A stretch of 64,000 nt of DNA from Azotobacter salinestris (lineage in GTDB: Bacteria > Pseudomonadota > Gammaproteobacteria > Pseudomonadales > Pseudomonadaceae), in NCBI RefSeq assembly GCF_009363155.1, contig NZ_CP045302.1:199001-263000 (forward strand). Direction: 5' to 3'. The notes beneath the pieces are model-generated. The model had not been told where the DNA came from. It saw only the letters and a list, made by a program, of their open reading frames with translations, and did not search any database. The position numbers and the translations under genes are program-made. Numbering within the stretch: position 1 is the first letter of the stretch; the number at the start of each line of letters is the position of its first letter. Shown piece by piece: positions 59,758 through 64,000 of this stretch.

Positions 59758-61020
59758 TCAGAACAGCGAGAGCGGGTACTGGACGATCAGCCGGTTGTCG
59801 TCGAACCGGTTGTTCGCCCCCCAGTCGCGGCGCACCGTCGAGTTCCGCCAGCGCAGGCTCAAGGCCTTCAGCGGGCCGCTCTGCACCACGTAGCTCAGCT
59901 GCGTCTCGCGGTTCCACTCCTCGCCGTCGTCGATGGCGCCGACGTGCACGTTGGTGCCCTTGATGTAGCGGGTCATCAGGGTCAGGCCGGGCATGCCCAA
60001 GGCGGCGAAGTCGTAGTCGTAGCGCAGCTGCCAGGAGCGCTCGCGGGCGTTGTCGAAGCTGCCGTTGTAGCTGTCGTTGGCCGCGCTGCCGCCGCTGGTG
60101 CCGTTGACCCGCAGCCACTTGTCGTCGCCGCTGACCCGTTGCAGGCCCAGGTAGAAGACGTGCGCGCCGTGCTTCAGCGAGAACAGCCCGGAGAGCAGCG
60201 TGTTGTCGAGCTCGCCGGCCTGGGCGCTGCCGTCTTCCTCGCCGTCGAAGTAGCCGAGGTTGGCGCCGAGGCTCCAGTCCTTGCCCAGCGGCTGGGTATG
60301 CACGAGCTGGAAGTAGCGCTGCTTGTAGATGTCTTCCAGCTGGCCGAACCAGGCGCCGACCAGCGTGCGGTTGTCGTTGAAGGCGTATTCGGCGCCGGCG
60401 AAGCTGAAGCGGTCGGAGGTGACGCTGGAATTGCCGACCCAGCTCATGTCATTGAGGCTGCTGTCGTCGCGCGGGCTGTTGCCGCGAAAGCGTCCGCCGT
60501 AGACCGTCAGGTTCCTGATCTCCTTCGAGGTGAACATGCCGCCCTGGAAGGTCTGCGGCAGCGAGCGGCCGTCGTCGGAGCGCAGGATCGGCAGCGCCGG
60601 CGACCACTCGCCGGCCTTCACCTCGGTCTTCGAGAAGCGCAGCTTGCCGGCCACCGCCAGACGGCCGAAGTCGTCGGCCGGCGTGCCGTCCTTGCCGACC
60701 GGCAGCAGCTGGGTGCCGCCGGTGCCCTGGCCGCCGTCGAGCTTGACCGACCAGAGGCCGAGCACGTCGAGGCCGAAGCCGACCGGGCCTTCGGTGTAGC
60801 CGGACTGCAGGTCGAGGATGAAGCTCTGGGTCCATTCCTCGGCCTTGCTGCGGGTGGCGCCGTCGTCGACGAAGTTGCGGTGGATGTAGAAGTTGCGCAG
60901 GGTCAGGGTGCCCTTGGCGTCGTCGACGAAGGCCGCCTGGGCGCTGCTGCCGGCGAGCGCCAGGGCGAAGGCGAGGGCAGGGGACTGACGAAGCGGAAAG
61001 CGTAGGGTGCTGTTCTTCAT
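59758..61020 (-). CDS. OprD-family outer-membrane porin
   Basis: 420 residues with signal peptide (MKNSTLRFPLRQSPALAFALALAGSSAQA) and C-terminal YPLSLF. Middle section (about residues 90-250) differs most from the porin at 32813, while LRVNGTSGGSAANDSYNGSFDNARERSW and much of the C-terminal part are nearly identical. Read after the kgu genes on the same strand, so it may admit 2-ketogluconate. Confidence 0.92.
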   Translation of the reverse strand: MKNSTLRFPLRQSPALAFALALAGSSAQAAFVDDAKGTLTLRNFYIHRNFVDDGATRSKAEEWTQSFILDLQSGYTEGPVGFGLDVLGLWSVKLDGGQGTGGTQLLPVGKDGTPADDFGRLAVAGKLRFSKTEVKAGEWSPALPILRSDDGRSLPQTFQGGMFTSKEIRNLTVYGGRFRGNSPRDDSSLNDMSWVGNSSVTSDRFSFAGAEYAFNDNRTLVGAWFGQLEDIYKQRYFQLVHTQPLGKDWSLGANLGYFDGEEDGSAQAGELDNTLLSGLFSLKHGAHVFYLGLQRVSGDDKWLRVNGTSGGSAANDSYNGSFDNARERSWQLRYDYDFAALGMPGLTLMTRYIKGTNVHVGAIDDGEEWNRETQLSYVVQSGPLKALSLRWRNSTVRRDWGANNRFDDNRLIVQYPLSLF

Positions 61021-61021
61021 A

Positions 61022-61032
61022 TTGTTGTTGTT
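61022..61032 (-). promoter_or_regulatory. Putative Crc/Hfq CA motif at second OprD start
   Basis: Minus strand TAACAACAACAAT immediately before the ATG at 61020, as in the porin at 34087. Confidence 0.5.
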
Positions 61033-61060
61033 ACCGGCGAAGAGTCAGTGGAAAAAGCGC

Positions 61061-61104
61061 AAAAAGGCCCCTCCGCGGCCGCGGATGCGTTGGGCGAAAG
61101 GGGC
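61061..61104 (-). terminator. Rho-independent terminator or attenuator in second OprD leader
   Basis: Arms GCCCCT and AGGGGC with inner GC stem CCGCGGCCGCGG and a following CCTTTTT on the minus strand. Preceded by a second hairpin (GCCCGGTGCC...CCGGGC). Homologous to 34126-34170. Confidence 0.75.
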
Positions 61105-61134
61105 AAGGCCCGGCGGTAGGCACCGGGCTGGGAG

Positions 61135-61170
61135 TCAGGGGGTGGAGCGGGGTTGGATCGGAGTGTTCAT
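61135..61170 (-). CDS. Small leader ORF (11 aa) upstream of second OprD
   Basis: MNTPIQPRSTP and stop, after CAACAACGAACGGGAAAATCGC. The upstream block matches that before the 27-codon ORF at 34286. Translation is unproven. Confidence 0.3.
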   Translation of the reverse strand: MNTPIQPRSTP

Positions 61171-61254
61171 GCGATTTTCCCGTTCGTTGTTGTCGTTGTC
61201 GTCACGGATTTGCCCCTCTCCCAATTAGGGGAGAGGGGCTGCAGATCAGTCGGC

Positions 61255-62244
61255 TCAGCCGGTGGTCCGGGCGACCTCCAGGGCGGCCGGATTGACCAGG
61301 TTGGCCGGGCGCCGGCCGGCCAGCGCCGCCAGCAGGTTGTCGACGGCGCAGCGGGCCATGGCCTCGCGGGTTTCGTGGGTGGCCGAGCCGATGTGCGGGG
61401 TCGCCACCACGTTGTCCAGGCGCAGGAGCGGCGAGTCGGCGGGCAGCGGCTCGCGCTCGAACACGTCCAGCCCGGCGCCGCGCAGGCGCCCGGCCTGCAG
61501 GGCTTCGAGTAGCGCTGTCTCGTCGACCACCTTGCCGCGGGAGATGTTGATCAGGATGCTCTCCGGGCGCATCCGCGCCAGTTCGCGGGCGCCGATCAGC
61601 CCGCTGGTGGCGGCGGTCAGCGGCAGCGTCAGGCAAACGAAGTCGGACTCCTCCAGCAGCGCCTCCAGCGAGCGGTAGCCGGCGGCGTAGCGTTGCTCGA
61701 GCGCGGGCTTGGGCGACGAGCTGTGGTAGAGGATCGGCATGCCGAAGCCGCAGTGCCCGCGGCGGGCCAGGGCCTCGCCGATGCGGCCCATGCCGACGAT
61801 GCCGAGGGTCTTGCCGTGCACATCGCTGCCGAACTGCGACGGGCCGATGCTTTTGCGCCACTGCCCGGCACGCACCCAGCCGGCCAGTTCGACGACCCGC
61901 CGGGCGGTCGCCAGGATCAGCGCGAAGCCGGTGTCGGCGGTGGTCTCGGTGAGCACGTCGGGGGTGTTGGTGAGCAGGATGCCGCGCCGGGTCAGGTAGT
62001 CGAGGTCGTAGTTGTCGATACCCACCGAGACGCTGGAGACCGCCTCCAGCTGCGGCGCCCGGTCGAGCAGTCCGGCGTCCAGCCGGAGGCTGGCGCCGAG
62101 CAGGCCGTGGGCCGTGGGCAGGGCGTCGCGCAGGCGGGCCAGGCCGTCGGCCGACAGGTCGTCGATGCAGGTGACCTGCGCCTGCTGGCGCAGGCGGGTC
62201 ATCAGTTCGGCGGACAGCTTCTTGTAGAGCACGATGTTCTTCAT
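61255..62244 (-). CDS. kguD: 2-ketogluconate(-6-phosphate) reductase, D-isomer 2-hydroxyacid dehydrogenase family
   Basis: 329 residues. NAD motif GIVGMGRIGEALA, catalytic Arg (INISRGKVV), Glu (AGLDVFEREPLP) and His (ATPHIGSATHE). Order kguK-kguT-kguD on the minus strand equals the known Pseudomonas 2-ketogluconate operon, where KguD reduces 2-keto-6-phosphogluconate to 6-phosphogluconate. 13 nt after kguT. Confidence 0.88.
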   Translation of the reverse strand: MKNIVLYKKLSAELMTRLRQQAQVTCIDDLSADGLARLRDALPTAHGLLGASLRLDAGLLDRAPQLEAVSSVSVGIDNYDLDYLTRRGILLTNTPDVLTETTADTGFALILATARRVVELAGWVRAGQWRKSIGPSQFGSDVHGKTLGIVGMGRIGEALARRGHCGFGMPILYHSSSPKPALEQRYAAGYRSLEALLEESDFVCLTLPLTAATSGLIGARELARMRPESILINISRGKVVDETALLEALQAGRLRGAGLDVFEREPLPADSPLLRLDNVVATPHIGSATHETREAMARCAVDNLLAALAGRRPANLVNPAALEVARTTG

Positions 62245-62257
62245 GGACGCGGATTCC

Positions 62258-63556
62258 TCAGGGATTGGTCGCCGGCTGCGGCTGGCGGCTGGGCAACGGC
62301 GCCGGGCGGTCGCTGTTGGTGGGGTTGAGCAGCAGGGTCAGCACCACCGCGATCAGCAGCGAGCCGCTCATCAGCAGGAAGGAAGCCTGCGGCCCGCCGG
62401 TGGCGCCGTTCAGGTAGCCGACCAGCCAGGAGCCGGCGAACGAGCCCAGCGCACCCATGCTGTTGATCAGCGCCATGGCGCCGCCGGCGACGTTGAGCGG
62501 CAGCACTTCCGGAACGATGGCGAAGAACGGCCCGTAGGGGGCGTACATGCAGCCACCGGCCACCACCAGCAGGGCGTAGGACAGCCAGAAGTGCTCGCTG
62601 CCCAGGGCGTAGGAGCCGTAGAAGGCCAGCGAGGCGATCAGCAGCGGCGGCCAGACGAAGACCTTGCGCTGCTGGAAGCGGTCGGAGGCCCAGGATACCC
62701 CGAGCATGCCGATCACCGCGGCCAGGTAGGGCAGCGACGACAGCCAGCCGGCCTGGACGATGTCCAGGTTGGCCGCATCCTTGAGGATCGACGGTAGCCA
62801 GAGGACCAGGCCGTAGACGCCGATGCTCCAGCAGAAGTACTGCACCGAGAGCAGGATCACCTTGGGCGAGCGGAACGCCTCGCGGTAGTTCTTCACCGGC
62901 TTCAGACCCTGCTGCTCAGCGGCCAGCGCCTGCTGCAGGTCCTCCTTCTCACGCTCGGTGAGCCAGTCGGCCTGGGCCGGGCGGTCGTCGGCCAGGCGCC
63001 ACCAGATGAAGGCCCAGAGCACTGCCGGCAGGCCCTCGATGATGAACATCCAGCGCCAGTCGAACTGTTCGACCAGGTAGCCGGACACCACCGACATCCA
63101 GAGGATGGTCACCGGGTTGCCGAGGATCAGGAAGGTGTTGGCCCGCGAGCGTTCGGCACGGGTGAACCAGTGGCAGAGGTAGATCAGCATCGCCGGCATC
63201 ACCGCCGCCTCGACCACGCCGAGCAGGAAGCGGATGGCGATCAGCAGGTAGACGTTGGGGATGACCCCGGTGAGGGTCGCCAGGCTGCCCCAGAGGATCA
63301 GGCTGACGAAGATCAGCTTCTTGACGCTGCGCCTCTCCGCGTAGATCGCGCCGGGCACCTGGAAGAAGAAGTAGCCGAGAAAGAACAGCGCGCCGAGCAG
63401 CGACGACAGGCCGGGGGTGATGTTCAGGTCCGCGGCCATCCCGGAGGCGGCGGCGAAGCCATAGTTGGCGCGGTCCAGGTAGGCAAGGCTGTAGGTGATG
63501 AAGATGATCGGGATGAGGTACCACCAGCGACGGCTGGCGAGACGGGTGTTTTGCAT
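62258..63556 (-). CDS. kguT: 2-ketogluconate MFS transporter
   Basis: 432 residues, 12 helices, ACS family (YSLAYLDRANYGFAAASGMAADLNI; LLGVVEAAVMPAMLIYLCHWF). Placed between the kinase and reductase of 2-ketogluconate use. Imports 2-ketogluconate across the inner membrane. Confidence 0.9.
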   Translation of the reverse strand: MQNTRLASRRWWYLIPIIFITYSLAYLDRANYGFAAASGMAADLNITPGLSSLLGALFFLGYFFFQVPGAIYAERRSVKKLIFVSLILWGSLATLTGVIPNVYLLIAIRFLLGVVEAAVMPAMLIYLCHWFTRAERSRANTFLILGNPVTILWMSVVSGYLVEQFDWRWMFIIEGLPAVLWAFIWWRLADDRPAQADWLTEREKEDLQQALAAEQQGLKPVKNYREAFRSPKVILLSVQYFCWSIGVYGLVLWLPSILKDAANLDIVQAGWLSSLPYLAAVIGMLGVSWASDRFQQRKVFVWPPLLIASLAFYGSYALGSEHFWLSYALLVVAGGCMYAPYGPFFAIVPEVLPLNVAGGAMALINSMGALGSFAGSWLVGYLNGATGGPQASFLLMSGSLLIAVVLTLLLNPTNSDRPAPLPSRQPQPATNP

Positions 63557-63571
63557 GGATGTCTCCTGAGC

Positions 63572-63586
63572 TTGTTGTTTTTGTTG
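63572..63586 (-). promoter_or_regulatory. Putative Crc/Hfq CA motif, kguT leader
   Basis: Minus strand CAACAAAAACAACAA followed by GCTCAGGAGAC, the ribosome binding region of kguT. Confidence 0.5.
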
Positions 63587-63618
63587 CAGCAGGTGCCGGC
63601 GGGGCCGGCGGTGGTTGA

Positions 63619-64000
63619 TCAGGCGTTCTGGGGCTGGGGCTCCTCCGTCAGTTCATGGCGATGGGGCAGGCCCTCCATGTCGCCGATGCACTGCACGGCG
63701 CGGCTGCCGAAGGCGTTGCCGCGCTTCAGGGCCTGCGGAAAACTCCGCCCTTCGAGCAGGGCGCTGATCACCCCGACGGCGAAGGCGTCGCCGGCGCCGA
63801 CGGTGTCCACCACCTGGGCGACCGGCACGCCGTCGATGCGGCCCTCGCCGTCGGCGCTGCGGTAGTAGGCGCCTTCGGGGCCGAGCTTGATCACCACCGC
63901 CTCGACGCCGCGCTCCAGGTAGAAGGCGGCGATGTCGGCGGGGCTGTCGTAGCCGGTCAGCAGGCGGCCTTCCTCGAGGCCCGGCAGCACCCAGTGGGCG
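63619..64000 (-). CDS. kguK: 2-ketogluconate kinase, PfkB family, partial (N-terminus outside window)
   Basis: The C-terminal ~127 residues are visible. The PfkB signature VVDTVGAGDAFAVGVISALLEG includes the catalytic Asp, and VVIKLGPEGAYYRS forms part of the nucleotide site. The frame continues past the window end. Phosphorylates 2-ketogluconate at C6. Confidence 0.85.
   Translation of the reverse strand, partial: AHWVLPGLEEGRLLTGYDSPADIAAFYLERGVEAVVIKLGPEGAYYRSADGEGRIDGVPVAQVVDTVGAGDAFAVGVISALLEGRSFPQALKRGNAFGSRAVQCIGDMEGLPHRHELTEEPQPQNA

Overview
The window looks like chromosomal or large-plasmid DNA of a high-GC gammaproteobacterium of the Pseudomonadaceae, most likely Azotobacter. The best clue is the secreted repeat protein at 41.5-44.3 kb: its three C-terminal blocks resemble the R-modules of Azotobacter AlgE alginate epimerases. 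Supporting clues are OprD-type porins, Pseudomonas-style sugar-acid operons (kgu, otn/ltn/den, L-arabonate) and repeated AACAACAA-type Crc/Hfq 'CA motifs' in leaders. Genus assignment is inference. I saw no rRNA, tRNA or CRISPR array.

Layout. 0-14 kb: a five-subunit ketone carboxylase operon resembling acetophenone carboxylase (the first gene enters from outside the window), then a two-subunit 3-oxoacid CoA-transferase. Facing it are a secondary-alcohol dehydrogenase behind a sigma-54 promoter, a thiolase and a FadB-like gene broken by IS630. Together they spell sec-alcohol -> methyl ketone -> 3-oxoacid -> 3-oxoacyl-CoA -> thiolysis. 14-15.6 kb: an IS630 element (with a probable -1 frameshift) between two inverted IS481 stubs. 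15.6-22.8 kb: LysR/FAH-family/MFS sugar-acid locus, a decayed SDR-AEC locus with its LysR regulator, and IS5 debris. 23-26.5 kb: two related periplasmic binding protein genes, one split by a TnpB-only IS200/IS605-type element, the other lacking its signal peptide. 26.7-32.3 kb: mannitol 2-dehydrogenase, an NCS1-family permease and an AraC regulator; both structural genes share a duplicated ~155-bp upstream module.

32.3-41.2 kb: an OprD porin with a structured leader, then the L-arabonate pathway (ketoglutarate-semialdehyde dehydrogenase, AraD1, MFS permease, arabonate dehydratase) and a GntR regulator with twin palindromic operators. 41.5-44.3 kb: a delta-60/RTX secreted protein gene interrupted by a 113-bp MITE. 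44.8-47.5 kb: a decaying alternative glycolytic operon (pyruvate kinase-enolase chimera, intact tpiA, truncated gapN). 47.5-52.6 kb: a complete IS5 element and three head-to-tail copies of one IS630 element. 52.6-59.7 kb: an MFS permease and the L-threonate/D-erythronate operon (otnI, otnC, otnK, ltnD, GntR, divergent denD). 59.8-64 kb: a second OprD porin and the 2-ketogluconate operon (kguD, kguT, partial kguK).

Overall this is an accessory carbon-source region dominated by sugar acids, polyols and ketones, heavily remodelled by at least six mobile-element families. Most catabolic genes carry local regulators and probable Crc/Hfq sites, so a layered control (specific inducer plus catabolite repression) is likely.
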